This document shows, piece by piece, positions 1 through 9,523 of a DNA stretch of 64,000 nt. Below the pieces are notes generated by a model. It did no database searches and had not been told where the DNA came from. It saw only the letters and a program-made list of their open reading frames with translations. Source of the stretch: Paracoccaceae bacterium (GTDB taxonomy: Bacteria > Pseudomonadota > Alphaproteobacteria > Rhodobacterales > Rhodobacteraceae). The position numbers were made by a program, and so were the translations under genes. Numbering within the stretch: the stretch's first letter is position 1; each line of letters starts with the position of its first letter. The stretch covers positions 1,116,001-1,180,000 of the forward strand of contig SDAL01000001.1 in the NCBI GenBank assembly GCA_004153385.1, in the 5' to 3' direction.

Positions 1-950
1 GCGTCCGCAATATCGGTGATCAGCCGCGTCGTGACCTCGTGGGCATGATTGGCCCCCACCAACTGCACCAGAAGCTGCGGGATCCGTGCGGTGATGGCGG
101 CCATTTGCTCAACGGTCGGGGCGCGCGCAATCTCGTGTATCAGCGTCACCGCACTTAGCGCCTGAAACCGCGTCAGATCGGTCTGGGTGATCATCCCCAC
201 AAACCGCCCCGCCTGCGTGACCGGCACATGGCCCACACGGTTTTCGACCATCATGTGCAACACATCCGATCCAAGCGCCTGTGGCGGCAGGCTGAACGGA
301 TCGGGCGACATCACATCGGCCACCGCACTGGTGGCGGACACCTCACCTGCAACCACCTTGTTGGACATATCGCGCTGGGTCACCACACCCAGCAAGGTTC
401 CCTCCGCGTTCGTAATCCCGAGGCTGGAGATCTGATGATCGCGCATCAGACGCGCGGCATGCCTCACGCAGGTGTCGGGCGGACAACTGACCGGATCGCG
501 TGTGACCAGTTCGGCCAGCTGCATCGTTGCCAGATCCTGATGCTGGCGGGGCCGCGCAGAACTGGCGCGGTTGAAAAAACGTGCAAACGCCGGCGCATGG
601 GACAGCAGGTTCTGGAAGTCCTGCGCAGGCAGGGTCAGGATCGTGCAAGGCGCTTGGGCAATGGCTGTGGTGGCCGCGCGCCCGTCGCGCATAAGGCCGC
701 GCTCGCCAAAGCTGTTGCGCGCGCCCAGCACCGATACCAGCGCGCCATGGGCATCGCTCACCTCGACCCCGCCGCGCGCAATCACGCACAGGCCGTCCAG
801 CATCTGGCCATAGCTGTAGATCACATCGCTCTGGGCGTAGTCCTTGCAGCGGAAGGATCTGGCCACACGGGCCAGATCGTTGCGCGGCAAGCTGTCATAG
901 GGATGGATCCCTTCCAGAAACGCCATGACGGACTGCCACTCACTGTACAT
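1..950 (-). CDS. cNMP-binding / CBS-pair / DUF294 nucleotidyltransferase-like protein (C-terminus beyond window)
   Basis: Reading the minus strand by eye gives an uninterrupted frame running off the window edge. Residues about 1-130 look like a cyclic-nucleotide-binding (Crp-type) fold, with the stretch FGERGLMRDGRAATT typical of such domains. Residues about 150-270 form two CBS motifs (MRDHQISSLGI, then MVENRVGHVPVT), and the visible tail begins a DUF294-type nucleotidyltransferase region. ATG at 950 is chosen because AGGAGG at 961-966 sits ten bases upstream; an ATG at 959 would leave almost no spacing. It is the last visible gene downstream of the symporter. Proteins of this architecture commonly accompany acetate-type symporters, so a regulatory role in uptake is inferred. 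Confidence 0.85.
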   Translation of the reverse strand, partial: MYSEWQSVMAFLEGIHPYDSLPRNDLARVARSFRCKDYAQSDVIYSYGQMLDGLCVIARGGVEVSDAHGALVSVLGARNSFGERGLMRDGRAATTAIAQAPCTILTLPAQDFQNLLSHAPAFARFFNRASSARPRQHQDLATMQLAELVTRDPVSCPPDTCVRHAARLMRDHQISSLGITNAEGTLLGVVTQRDMSNKVVAGEVSATSAVADVMSPDPFSLPPQALGSDVLHMMVENRVGHVPVTQAGRFVGMITQTDLTRFQALSAVTLIHEIARAPTVEQMAAITARIPQLLVQLVGANHAHEVTTRLITDIAD

Positions 951-990
951 CGGGCGCATGCCTCCTTCGGGGTGGTTTCGGGGGGATGGG

Positions 991-1020
991 CGGGCGCCGG
1001 AGGGATATCTCCGGCGCCCG
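991..1020. terminator. GC-rich hairpin between symporter and CBS gene
   Basis: A perfect 12-bp stem (991-1002 with 1009-1020) surrounds a 6-base loop. No T-run follows it on the minus strand, so it is more likely an mRNA-stabilising or attenuating hairpin inside the operon than a strong terminator. On the plus strand only TTTG follows. Confidence 0.55.
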
Positions 1021-1078
1021 TTTGTGGCAAAGCTGGCACCTCGCACGGGTCTGGCTTTGCCATGGTGTGATCACAAGA

Positions 1079-2836
1079 TCAGTGGTCGATGGCCCCGCCT
1101 GCCCCCTTGGGCACACGGATCGATTCCACCAGTTCCTGGATTTCTGCGGGTGGCTCGTCTGTTGCGCTGGACACCGCATAAGCCACGGCAAAGTTGATCA
1201 GCGCACCGATGGCCCCGAACGACGTCGATTTGATCGAGAGCAGGAGCGGATCATCATCGGTGAAGCTGTTGGTGCCGGTCATGAAGAACCATCCCTTGTG
1301 CAAGAAGATATACACCAGCGTGACGATCAGACCCGACAGCATCCCTGCCACCGCCCCTTTGTTGTTCACACGCTTGGAGAAGATCCCCATCATCAATGCA
1401 GGGAAGATCGAGGCCGCCGCCAGACCGAAGGCCAGCGCCACCGTTTGCGCCGCAAAACCGGGCGGGTTAAGCCCGAGCCATGTGGCCACTGCGATTGCCA
1501 CCGCCATCGCGATCCGTGCCGACAACAACTCGCCCTTCTCGGAGATGGCGGGGTTGATCTGGCCCTTGATAAGGTCGTGACTGACAGCAGATGAAATCGC
1601 CATCAACAAACCTGCCGCCGTAGACAGGGCCGCCGCCAGCCCCCCCGCCGCGATCAGCGCGATCACCCAACCGGGCAGGTTCGCGATCTCGGGGTTGGCA
1701 AGCACGATGATATCGTTATTGACCGACAGTTCGTTCGGGCTGGCAGCATCCGCGAAATTACCCGGCAGATACTGGATCGCACCATCGCCGTTTTTGTCGT
1801 TGAACTGCAGCAGTCCGGTTTGTGCCCAGTTGCGCACCCAGTCAAGGTTTGGCGCGGTCTCGAGCGCCTCGACCGTAACAGGCTGCGATTGCGTGCCTTC
1901 GGGATAGAACGTGTTGATCAGGTTCAAACGGGCCATTGCGCCCACGGCCGGAGCCGTCAGATACAACAGCGCGATAAACACCAGCGCCCAGCCTGCGGAT
2001 GTGCGGGCGTCGGACACTTTCGGCACGGTGAAGAAACGCACGATGACATGCGGCAGCCCTGCGGTGCCGATCATCAGCGACATGGTGAACAGGAACATGT
2101 TCAGCATGGTGTCACTTTGTTCGGTGTAGGACGCAAAGCCCAGATCGGCCAGAAGCCCGTTCAACTCGGTCAGGATCGGCTGGCCGGTGGCGACAGAATC
2201 CGAAAATAGCCCCAAGCCGGGGATCGGATTGCCCGTAAGTTCCAGCGAGATGAACACCGCAGGGATCGTATAGGCCACGATCAACACGACATATTGCGCC
2301 ACCTGCGTATAGGTGATGCCCTTCATGCCACCCAAGACCGCGTACATGAACACGACCCCCGCCCCGATAAACAGGCCGGTGGAGTTCTCCACCTCGAGGA
2401 AGCGCGAAAACGCAACCCCCACGCCGGTCATCTGCCCGATCACATAGGTGACAGAGGCCACGATCAGACAGATCACCGCGACGGTGCGGGCCGTTTGGCT
2501 ATAGAACCGGTCGCCAATGAATTCCGGCACTGTGAATTTGCCGAATTTCCGTAGATATGGTGCCAGCAACATTGCCAGCAACACAAAGCCGCCCGTCCAG
2601 CCCATCAGGTAGGCAGAGGTATTGAACCCGCCAAAGGCCAAGATCCCCGCCATCGAGATGAAAGACGCAGCCGACATCCAGTCGGCCCCTGTGGCCATCC
2701 CGTTCAAGACCGGATGCACGCCACGACCGGCGGCATAGAATTCGGATGTGGTCCCTGCACGGGCCCAGATCGCGATGCCGATATAAAGGACGAACGTCGC
2801 CCCCACGACCAGCAGGTTAAGTGTAAACTGATCCAT
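1079..2836 (-). CDS. sodium:solute symporter, large subunit (acetate-type, ActP-like)
   Basis: This 585-residue polytopic protein belongs to the solute:sodium symporter family (TC 2.A.21). The N-terminus has the family's SEFYAAGRGV and GATDWMSA-like signatures (here GADWMSAASF), and about 13 hydrophobic segments follow. A hydrophilic insert around residues 305-375 lies between membrane segments, as in the VC_2705-type subfamily that pairs with a DUF4212 small subunit. That small subunit is encoded 13 bases upstream. The position downstream of acs and adk suggests uptake of acetate or another short carboxylate; the substrate cannot be read from sequence. The start has AGGAA shortly upstream. 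Confidence 0.9.
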   Translation of the reverse strand: MDQFTLNLLVVGATFVLYIGIAIWARAGTTSEFYAAGRGVHPVLNGMATGADWMSAASFISMAGILAFGGFNTSAYLMGWTGGFVLLAMLLAPYLRKFGKFTVPEFIGDRFYSQTARTVAVICLIVASVTYVIGQMTGVGVAFSRFLEVENSTGLFIGAGVVFMYAVLGGMKGITYTQVAQYVVLIVAYTIPAVFISLELTGNPIPGLGLFSDSVATGQPILTELNGLLADLGFASYTEQSDTMLNMFLFTMSLMIGTAGLPHVIVRFFTVPKVSDARTSAGWALVFIALLYLTAPAVGAMARLNLINTFYPEGTQSQPVTVEALETAPNLDWVRNWAQTGLLQFNDKNGDGAIQYLPGNFADAASPNELSVNNDIIVLANPEIANLPGWVIALIAAGGLAAALSTAAGLLMAISSAVSHDLIKGQINPAISEKGELLSARIAMAVAIAVATWLGLNPPGFAAQTVALAFGLAAASIFPALMMGIFSKRVNNKGAVAGMLSGLIVTLVYIFLHKGWFFMTGTNSFTDDDPLLLSIKSTSFGAIGALINFAVAYAVSSATDEPPAEIQELVESIRVPKGAGGAIDH

Positions 2837-2849
2837 ATGTTCCTGTCCC

Positions 2850-3107
2850 TTACTCTTCTACGCCGTGTTCACGGTCGAGTTTGTTCATCTTGCGCGCGTA
2901 GACGAAGATCAGAACGATGAAGACAAGAACCGCCCCTTGCTGGGCGAACCAGAATCCCAGATCCGTGCCACCCACATTGATGCCCGATAAAAGCGGGCGC
3001 AGCAGGATGCCAAATCCGAAAGAGCATAGGAACCAGACCACCAGACTAATCTGGATGATCCGTATATTCGCCTTCCAATAGGCGTTGGACGATGTTCTAT
3101 CGATCAC
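2850..3107 (-). CDS. DUF4212 symporter small subunit
   Basis: An 85-residue protein with two hydrophobic segments (about residues 20-40 and 55-75) and a charged C-terminus. Its WKANIRI and WFAQQGA motifs match the small subunits that accompany VC_2705-type sodium:solute symporters. The start is GTG, supported by GGAGG eight bases upstream. It lies 13 bases before the large subunit, so the two are surely cotranscribed and probably assemble in the inner membrane. It replaces the unrelated DUF485 partner of ActP found in enterobacteria. Confidence 0.88.
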   Translation of the reverse strand: MIDRTSSNAYWKANIRIIQISLVVWFLCSFGFGILLRPLLSGINVGGTDLGFWFAQQGAVLVFIVLIFVYARKMNKLDREHGVEE

Positions 3108-3234
3108 GGGTATTTCCTCCCCCCTTGATTTTCTCCTGTGGCAGGCCCCGCCCTTGCGGTCAGGCCCTGCCCCTCCCCAAAATCAGATCCATGTGCCTCC
3201 GCCCTCCACTGCGGATTTTGTGGCACGTGGTCCT

Positions 3235-3939
3235 TCACGCCTGCGCGCTCACGCCCCTTTCGTGAATAACTGCGCGCAAACCGGATGCGACCGCGTCGAT
3301 CGTACCCATCGCATCCACCTCGACCAGTTTGCCCAACGCATGGTAATGCGCGATCAGCGGCGCGGTCTGCGCATGATAGGCCTCAAGGCGTGCGCCCGCG
3401 GTCTCGGCGGTATCGTCGGGGCGGCGTTTGAACTCCGCCCCGCCGCATTTGTCGCACACGCCGGCCACATCCGGCCGTTTGAACTGGTCGTGATACCCCT
3501 CGCCGCAGGACGCACAGGTGTAGCGTCCGGCCACGCGGGCGATCATCTCGTGATCGTCCACCGCCAGCGCAACAACCACGCCAACCTCCTGACCGTTATA
3601 AGTCAGCAGCTCGTCAAGTGCGGCGGCCTGTCCGGCCGTGCGCGGAAACCCGTCAAGGATAACGCCTGCACGGGTGTCGTCTTGTGCCAGTCTGTCGCGC
3701 AAGATGCTCAGAACGATCTCGTCGCTGACAAGACCGCCTGCCTGCATCACCGATCTGGCCGCAAGCCCTGCAGGCGTTTGCGCCGCCACCGCCGCGCGCA
3801 GCATGTCCCCGGTGGACAGTTGCACAAAACCGAATGTCTCCTCCAGCATCCGTGCCTGTGTGCCCTTGCCCGCCCCCGGCGGACCGAGCAGGATCAGAAC
3901 GGGGGCGGCTGGGTTCACTTGTTGCGACACTCTGCTCAC
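3235..3939 (-). CDS. adk: adenylate kinase
   Basis: A 234-residue adenylate kinase (ATP + AMP = 2 ADP). The P-loop [10 protein letters not shown], the STGDMLR motif, DGFPRT, and a long-form LID with four zinc-binding-type cysteines (CASC ... CDKC) are all visible. The start is GTG inside the acs stop (GTGA, four bases shared), so translation is coupled to acetyl-CoA synthetase. That coupling suggests the enzyme disposes of the AMP made by Acs. A housekeeping adk in the ribosomal-protein operon would be expected elsewhere, so this may be a second copy. It has a 15-residue N-terminal extension before the P-loop strand. Confidence 0.93.
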   Translation of the reverse strand: MSRVSQQVNPAAPVLILLGPPGAGKGTQARMLEETFGFVQLSTGDMLRAAVAAQTPAGLAARSVMQAGGLVSDEIVLSILRDRLAQDDTRAGVILDGFPRTAGQAAALDELLTYNGQEVGVVVALAVDDHEMIARVAGRYTCASCGEGYHDQFKRPDVAGVCDKCGGAEFKRRPDDTAETAGARLEAYHAQTAPLIAHYHALGKLVEVDAMGTIDAVASGLRAVIHERGVSAQA

Positions 3940-5906
3940 CCCTTGCTTTGACGGTTTTCGATCAGATCATCGACCACCGACGGATCGGCCAGCGTGGATG
4001 TATCCCCAAGGCTGCCGGTATCGTTTTCGGCAATCTTGCGCAGAATACGGCGCATGATCTTGCCAGAGCGGGTCTTGGGCAAGCCCGGCGCCCACTGGAT
4101 CGCATCGGGTTTGGCAATCGGGCCGATCTCGGTGCGCACCCAGTTTTCCAGATCCTTGCGCAGCTCGTCGGACGGCGCGACATCATTCATCAGCGTCACA
4201 TAGGCATAGATACCCTGTCCCTTGATTTCATGCGGAAAACCGACAACAGCGGCCTCGGCCACGGCCTGATGGGCAACCAGCGCGGACTCGACCTCTGCCG
4301 TGCCCATCCGGTGGCCCGAGACATTGATGACATCATCCACACGCCCCGTGATCCAGTAATAGCCGTCACTGTCGCGCCGGCAGCCGTCACCGGTAAAGTA
4401 ATACCCTTTGTACTGGCTGAAATAGGTTTCCTCGAACCGTTCGTGATCGCCCCAGACGGTGCGCATCTGCCCGGGCCAGCTGTCGGAGATGCACAAGACA
4501 CCTTCGGCCTCGGTCTCGTCCTGTTTTACTGCCGTTTGCGGATCAAGAATAACCGGCTTGACCCCGAAAAACGGACGCGTGGCCGAGCCCGGCTTGGTCG
4601 CAATCGCCCCCGGCAGCGGGGTAATCATGTGCCCGCCGGTTTCGGTCTGCCACCACGTGTCCACAATCGGGCAGCGCCCTTTGCCCACATGCGTATCATA
4701 CCATGCCCATGCCTCGGGATTGATCGGCTCGCCCACCGTGCCCAGCACACGCAGCGAGGACAGATCATGCTTGTCGACCCATTCGGACCCTTGCCCCATC
4801 AGCGCGCGGATCGCTGTGGGGGCGGTGTAGAACTGGTTGACCTTGTGTTTGTCACAGACCTCCCAGAAGCGGCCCGCATCGGGATAGGTGGGCGTGCCTT
4901 CAAACATCAACGTGGTGGCGCCATTGGCCAGCGGACCGTAGACGATATAGCTGTGGCCCGTGACCCATCCCACATCGGCCGAACACCAGTAAACATCGCC
5001 GTCTTGGTAATCGAATACATATTTATGGGTGATCGCCGCATACAGCAGATACCCGCCCGTGGAATGCACCACGCCCTTGGGTTTGCCTGTCGAGCCGGAC
5101 GTATACAGCACAAACAGCGGATCTTCGGCGTTCATCGGGCGCGGCGGGCATTCGGGCGAGACCTCTTCCATCATCGCCTTCACATCGACATCGCGCCCCG
5201 ATATCCATGTGGTCTGGTCACCGGTATGTTTGACGACCAGACACCGCACCTTGTCCGAGCAGTGGAGCAATGCTGCATCCGCGTTGGATTTGAGCGGTGT
5301 GCGCCGTCCCCCGCGCGGAGCGGTATCGGCTGTAATCACCAGTTTCGCGCCACTGTCGTTGATCCGGTTGGCCAACGCATCCGGCGAAAAGCCTGCGAAT
5401 ACAATGGAATGGATGGCACCGATGCGTGCACAGGCCAGCATGGCATAGGCGGCCTCGGGGATCATCGGCAGATAGATCACCACCCTGTCGCCACGCATCA
5501 CGCCTTGGCTTAGCAACACATTGGCGAAACGGTTCACCTTTTCGGAAAGCGTATTATACGTAATGTGTTGCGCAGGGTCTTTGGGGTCATCGGGCTCGAA
5601 GATAATCGCCGTTTGATCGCCCCGCGTGGCCAGATGCCGATCAATACAGTTCACCGAGGCGTTTAGCACACCGTCCTCGAACCACTTGATCGACACATTG
5701 CCGAACGTAAAATCGGTATTCTTCACCTTGGTATACGGGGTCATCCAATCCAGACGTTTGCCTTCGCGGCCCCAGAACGCCTCGGGGTTCTCGATGGATT
5801 GTTTGTAAAGTTCACGATACTTGGCTTCGTCTGCATGTGCGTTTTCAAAGCCTGCCGGAATCTCGCGAAGCTTCGGCACCACATGTGCCTTGTCCTGAGC
5901 AGCCAT
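3936..5906 (-). CDS. acs: acetyl-CoA synthetase (acetate--CoA ligase)
   Basis: A 656-residue AMP-forming synthetase converting acetate, ATP and CoA to acetyl-CoA, AMP and pyrophosphate; the length is normal for the family. Visible motifs are [14 protein letters not shown] (phosphate-binding loop), [13 protein letters not shown], and [20 protein letters not shown] with the hinge. The C-terminal [12 protein letters not shown] holds the catalytic lysine that is acetylated in characterised enzymes. GGAGGAGAG precedes the ATG. It is the first gene of the cluster and overlaps adk by four bases. Confidence 0.97.
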   Translation of the reverse strand: MAAQDKAHVVPKLREIPAGFENAHADEAKYRELYKQSIENPEAFWGREGKRLDWMTPYTKVKNTDFTFGNVSIKWFEDGVLNASVNCIDRHLATRGDQTAIIFEPDDPKDPAQHITYNTLSEKVNRFANVLLSQGVMRGDRVVIYLPMIPEAAYAMLACARIGAIHSIVFAGFSPDALANRINDSGAKLVITADTAPRGGRRTPLKSNADAALLHCSDKVRCLVVKHTGDQTTWISGRDVDVKAMMEEVSPECPPRPMNAEDPLFVLYTSGSTGKPKGVVHSTGGYLLYAAITHKYVFDYQDGDVYWCSADVGWVTGHSYIVYGPLANGATTLMFEGTPTYPDAGRFWEVCDKHKVNQFYTAPTAIRALMGQGSEWVDKHDLSSLRVLGTVGEPINPEAWAWYDTHVGKGRCPIVDTWWQTETGGHMITPLPGAIATKPGSATRPFFGVKPVILDPQTAVKQDETEAEGVLCISDSWPGQMRTVWGDHERFEETYFSQYKGYYFTGDGCRRDSDGYYWITGRVDDVINVSGHRMGTAEVESALVAHQAVAEAAVVGFPHEIKGQGIYAYVTLMNDVAPSDELRKDLENWVRTEIGPIAKPDAIQWAPGLPKTRSGKIMRRILRKIAENDTGSLGDTSTLADPSVVDDLIENRQSKG

Positions 5907-6352
5907 AAAAGCTCTCCTCCCTCAGTTTATTTCCAACAGCCACAAAATCCGATGGCTGTACGGAGCGCAAGATGATCCCAATCAGCCGCGCTCGTCCCCG
6001 TGAAAAGTGTAAACTGAAAATCGTATTTTTCGTAAGCCCCTTTTTTTATTCATTTTTTGTGTAAAAAAATTCACTAATAGTATGGCCTTTTTGTAAATTT
6101 ATGGATCAGTGCGTGTGTATTTCACTATTTTTTCATCATGTTAGCATGGGAAATATCCCCATATGCCACACATGGCTGCGTGGCTGGCATTTTTGCTGCA
6201 TTGCAGAAATTCGGATTGACGTCGCAAGACTTCACGCATGGTTGATTCGACACAATCCGAAGCCTCTGTCGCATCCAGCATCTAAAACGTCTTGTTTTGA
6301 AAATCCCGCCTGCGTAGCATTGATCTGTTACCCCCTTCAGGAGGCACAAACC
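5907..6352. promoter_or_regulatory. AT-rich divergent control region between acs and the HugZ-like gene
   Basis: This 446-base gap is much richer in A+T than its surroundings, especially 6000-6130, and must hold the promoters of the acs cluster (minus) and the HugZ-like gene (plus). Similar heptamers recur: GTGTAAA near 6007 and 6059, and TTGTAAA near 6091. I cannot assign a regulator or a convincing -35/-10 pair. The open plus-strand frame across 6101-6352 has no ribosome site and cysteine-rich, non-coding-like composition, so I do not treat it as coding. Confidence 0.45.
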
Positions 6353-6889
6353 GTGTCGCAGACCCCTTTATGCACGTCCGCCAAAGTTGCACCGCAGCGC
6401 GTGGCCCAAAGCGTGGATGATCCCCTGCTAGAGGGTGACGCAGAGGCCTGCGCCCTTGCCAGATCGCTTTTGAAAGAGGCACGCTTTGCCGCAATTGGTA
6501 CCTTGGATACAGACGGTTTTCCCCATGTCAGCCGGATCGCCTTCGGGCGCGGTCCGCGCGGCGGGTATTGGTCGCTGATCTCGCGGCTTGCATTACACGC
6601 AAAAGCGCTGCGCCGTGATCCGCGGGCGGGACTGATGGTGGGGCTGCCGGGCCCGAAGGGCGATCCGCTGACCCACCCGCGCCTGAGCCTGCGCGTCGAG
6701 GCCCATGCAATCGACCCGATGAACCCGTTGCACCCAACCCTGTGCGACAGATGGCTGGCCGATCACCCGAAGTCTAAACTTTATATCACACTGCCGGATT
6801 TCTATTTCGTCGAATTCAAGATTCTAGCCGCCACATTAAACGGCGGTTTTGCACGCGCATGGCGCCTTCGCCCCGAGGATCTGGACTAA
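6353..6889 (+). CDS. HugZ-family / pyridoxamine 5'-phosphate oxidase-like FMN-binding protein
   Basis: A 178-residue split-barrel flavoprotein-like protein. The LLKEARFAAIGTLDTDGFPHVSR and later LSLRVEAHAI segments match the HugZ/PNPOx fold that binds FMN or heme. The GTG at 6353 is chosen because CAGGAGG ends nine bases upstream; the frame stays open for 84 more codons upstream but has no other supported start. Family members include heme-degrading HugZ and general FMN-binding proteins; the C-terminal heme-binding DUF2470 domain of true HugZ is absent, so the exact role is open. It is monocistronic and followed by a strong hairpin. Confidence 0.8.
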   Translation: MSQTPLCTSAKVAPQRVAQSVDDPLLEGDAEACALARSLLKEARFAAIGTLDTDGFPHVSRIAFGRGPRGGYWSLISRLALHAKALRRDPRAGLMVGLPGPKGDPLTHPRLSLRVEAHAIDPMNPLHPTLCDRWLADHPKSKLYITLPDFYFVEFKILAATLNGGFARAWRLRPEDLD

Positions 6890-6904
6890 ATCCGTATAGC
6901 AAAA

Positions 6905-6948
6905 AGCGCGCCTGTTGCCACCTCGGGACATGGTGGAAACAGGCGCGC
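6905..6948. terminator. bidirectional hairpin terminator
   Basis: A long, nearly perfect inverted repeat (GCGCGCCTGTT-GCCACC paired with GGTGG-AAACAGGCGCGC) lies between two converging genes. It is preceded by AAAAA on the plus strand, which reads as a T-run for transcription arriving from the minus-strand beta-helix gene. Confidence 0.75.
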
Positions 6949-6977
6949 CAAAGGCGTCTATCCGGTCAGGACCGATT

Positions 6978-9266
6978 TCAGGTCGGCGCGTCCATCCGCA
7001 ACCGCACCTGCACCCTGCCTTTCGCCGGTGTGGGCCAGTTCAGCCGCACCTCCTGCTTACGCGCGCCCTGTTCGACCAGCGCATATGGCATCGCCGTCAC
7101 ACGTTCGGAGGACTGATCGCGCACCATACCCTCGGCGGTGATGCTTTCCACGTTCCGTGCCCAACCGCCAAAGGGCAGATAATCCCCTGCATCCAGCACC
7201 CAAGTCGCCTGTGCCGTTGACTGGTTCAACTCCAGCACAACAGGGCTTGCTGTGAATTTGGTGATACCGTTGAACGTATTGCCTTCGATCAAGACATTAC
7301 GCATCCGCCCGTAATCAAGATCGGCAAAACTGGTATCAACCTGTTCGATCTGGTCGACAGTGCCGTTCAACGCCTTGAATACGTTGTTGGAAATATTCAA
7401 ACCTTGAATGAAATGCCCACTCCCGTAGGGCTTGATGGAAAACCACCTGAACCAAGGTGCCACATTCAACGCCACGCAGGTATTGCCTGTCACCGTCAGC
7501 CCGCCAAAGCTGTATTCGCTCCCGAAATTCGGCCGTGCATCATGCTCGTTTGTCCATTCGATGATATTATTATCGATATAGTTTCCGGTCACCGCTGCCT
7601 GCACATTGGTCTGGGTAAACACCAGCCCGGGTGTGGGGTTGGTTTTTGGATTGTTGTCCCCCTGAAACCAGTGATTTCCGACAATCAGATGCCCCGAGCC
7701 ATTCAAGACGAACGTCGTGGCAAACCGCACGAAACGGCTGTCGCGAATTTTGACATCGTTGGCATTGGCGTTCAGAACGATGGTCGTGCGATCCTGCGCA
7801 GCAACGCTTTGCTCGTTGGACAAGAACTGGCAGCCGTCGATCAGGAAGTCCTGACACCCCCGCCCGATGGAGGTAATCCCGCGATCCTTGGGGCTGTTTA
7901 CGTAACTGTCGCGGATCTGGTTCATCTGTCCGTCGGGGGCGAGCATCAACCCGCTTGCATGCCCGTTACACAGCAGCTCCAGATTGGCGATATTGAAGCG
8001 GTCCAGCTTATCCATCCCCGAAAAATCGAAGATATATTGATGACGCGTAAATGTGAAATTCCGCGTGGCCGTGCCGCCGTACATGGGTTGTGAAAGGGTC
8101 ACCTTTTGCGCCCCGACATTTTTGGCCTTCACATAAACTTCGCGTCCAACCCCCACGCCTGTTATCCGGGCGCCCACGGGAATGTTGGCAACATTCGCCA
8201 CATCGCTCAATTCATCGGGCCGGTTCACGTTGAACCGTGCCGAGGATGTCACCTTCACATCCTGCCATGCACTGGAGCCGATCACATTTATCTGACCGTT
8301 CTGGATGACGCGCCGGTTGGAAAAGCTGGTCAGGCCGGGGGCATAATCGTCCACCCGCAGCGGCTCGGTCAATTCGACCCTGCGCCCGCGCAAATCCAGA
8401 ATATTGTGATCGGTGTACCCAAACAACGCCTGAAGCGCTTTCTTCAGCCCCAGTGTTTCGTCGCCAAACGCTGCGGCATAGGTCGGAAAATCGAACGACG
8501 ACAACAGCGCCAGCCGCGCTGATGTCGGCATTTTCACTGTGCCGATAAATCGCATCGGGCTGGAAAATGAAACAGAGCTGGGCAAATAGTATTCGCCCTG
8601 CGGCACGATGACCGTGCGTCCTTGGGCGGCTTGGTCTGCTGCCTGAAATGCGGCAATATCATTGGCTTGACCATCGCCCAATGCGCCGTAATCACGCACG
8701 TCGACCAGATCCAGACTGCCCCGCAGAAAGGCCGTGCTAACATCTTCGATCTGCAGATCATCAATGCGTACAACACCGCCCGTCTGACCGGTCAGATCCA
8801 GCCCGAAATGGCCATAATCGGGTGCCATTCCCCATGCCATATCAACCCCTTGTCGCCGGCCCGTACCCACAATCGCGGACACGCTCATCACCGACCCATA
8901 GGCATTCAAGGACACGCTCGGTCCGGTTTCCGTAAGCCCGCCCACATGGCTGTTGCCATCCATCGCATAGCCCGCAATCCGGACCGATGGGAGGTTGCCG
9001 CTTACCGCCTTGATCCGTGCAGTGATGCGCAGATACACCCCCGGCAGGATCGGGGTCTGCCCCATCCAGCGCAGCTTTTGTGTACCGGTGGTTTTCAACA
9101 ACTCCAGACACCCGCCGAAGTCCGCATCCGAAGTGACAATGGCCGCATTCGCCGCACCTGCATAGGTTGCAGACCCTGCAGTGCCATTCCCGCTCGACCA
9201 TTGCCCCAAACCTTGCGTAAACGCAGGTGGTGTCAGATCCCATCCTTGGGTAATTGCTACATTCAT
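6978..9266 (-). CDS. right-handed beta-helix protein (glycosyl hydrolase family 28 / pectate-lyase-3-like)
   Basis: A 762-residue protein of a type that recurs in Rhodobacterales. Residues about 1-190 form a beta-rich domain with a carbohydrate-binding look. Residues about 198-260 carry the pectate-lyase-3 entry motif (VDVRDYGALGDGQANDIAAFQAA). A long parallel beta-helix follows, with repeating short N-rich turns (GNHWF, GNYIDNNII, GNTCVA, SNNVF, EGNTFNG). No signal peptide or membrane segment is visible at the N-terminus, so export would need another route or the protein is released by lysis. That, and the resemblance to tailspikes, makes a particle-associated spike an alternative to a polysaccharide lyase. 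No catalytic residues are assigned. Confidence 0.8.
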   Translation of the reverse strand: MNVAITQGWDLTPPAFTQGLGQWSSGNGTAGSATYAGAANAAIVTSDADFGGCLELLKTTGTQKLRWMGQTPILPGVYLRITARIKAVSGNLPSVRIAGYAMDGNSHVGGLTETGPSVSLNAYGSVMSVSAIVGTGRRQGVDMAWGMAPDYGHFGLDLTGQTGGVVRIDDLQIEDVSTAFLRGSLDLVDVRDYGALGDGQANDIAAFQAADQAAQGRTVIVPQGEYYLPSSVSFSSPMRFIGTVKMPTSARLALLSSFDFPTYAAAFGDETLGLKKALQALFGYTDHNILDLRGRRVELTEPLRVDDYAPGLTSFSNRRVIQNGQINVIGSSAWQDVKVTSSARFNVNRPDELSDVANVANIPVGARITGVGVGREVYVKAKNVGAQKVTLSQPMYGGTATRNFTFTRHQYIFDFSGMDKLDRFNIANLELLCNGHASGLMLAPDGQMNQIRDSYVNSPKDRGITSIGRGCQDFLIDGCQFLSNEQSVAAQDRTTIVLNANANDVKIRDSRFVRFATTFVLNGSGHLIVGNHWFQGDNNPKTNPTPGLVFTQTNVQAAVTGNYIDNNIIEWTNEHDARPNFGSEYSFGGLTVTGNTCVALNVAPWFRWFSIKPYGSGHFIQGLNISNNVFKALNGTVDQIEQVDTSFADLDYGRMRNVLIEGNTFNGITKFTASPVVLELNQSTAQATWVLDAGDYLPFGGWARNVESITAEGMVRDQSSERVTAMPYALVEQGARKQEVRLNWPTPAKGRVQVRLRMDAPT

Positions 9267-9463
9267 CGCCAGCCCCTTTGTCTTTCCGGTGGCATGGCTT
9301 CAAGCTGAGGCCATGCTTCGTCCGGTGCGATTGCGAAAGGCGCAAAACCACGCCAAATCTCGCCGTCAGTGTGCGAACACCAAGATGAAGACGGGCTAAC
9401 GCGAGCGTACGCACGCAACACGTGGGTCTGTGTGCACCAAAGGGCGCGTCGGCAGATAAAGCA

Positions 9464-9499
9464 CAAAAAAGGTCCGACCCGTCAGGGTCGAACCTTTGA
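9464..9499 (-). terminator. rho-independent terminator of lysK
   Basis: Read on the minus strand, AAAGGTTCGACCC and GGGTCGGACCTTT form a strong stem separated by a short loop. It is followed directly by a run of T residues (the A-run at 9465-9470 of the plus strand). It lies 25 bases beyond the lysK stop. Confidence 0.88.
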
Positions 9500-9523
9500 A
9501 AACACTACGAAAATATAGAAAAT

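Noticed and set aside
228-1070. Plus-strand frame over the first kilobase
   Set aside because: The minus strand encodes a clear cNMP/CBS protein there; the plus frame is Arg/His-rich and motif-free.
3834-5513. Long open plus-strand frame opposite acs
   Set aside because: It is the antisense of a certain gene; its Arg/His-rich composition is typical of a GC-rich complement and it has no ribosome site or recognisable motif.
6101-6352. N-terminal extension of the HugZ-like protein
   Set aside because: The AT-rich, Cys/His-rich sequence looks non-coding, and a GTG with CAGGAGG at 6338-6344 gives a normal-length domain.
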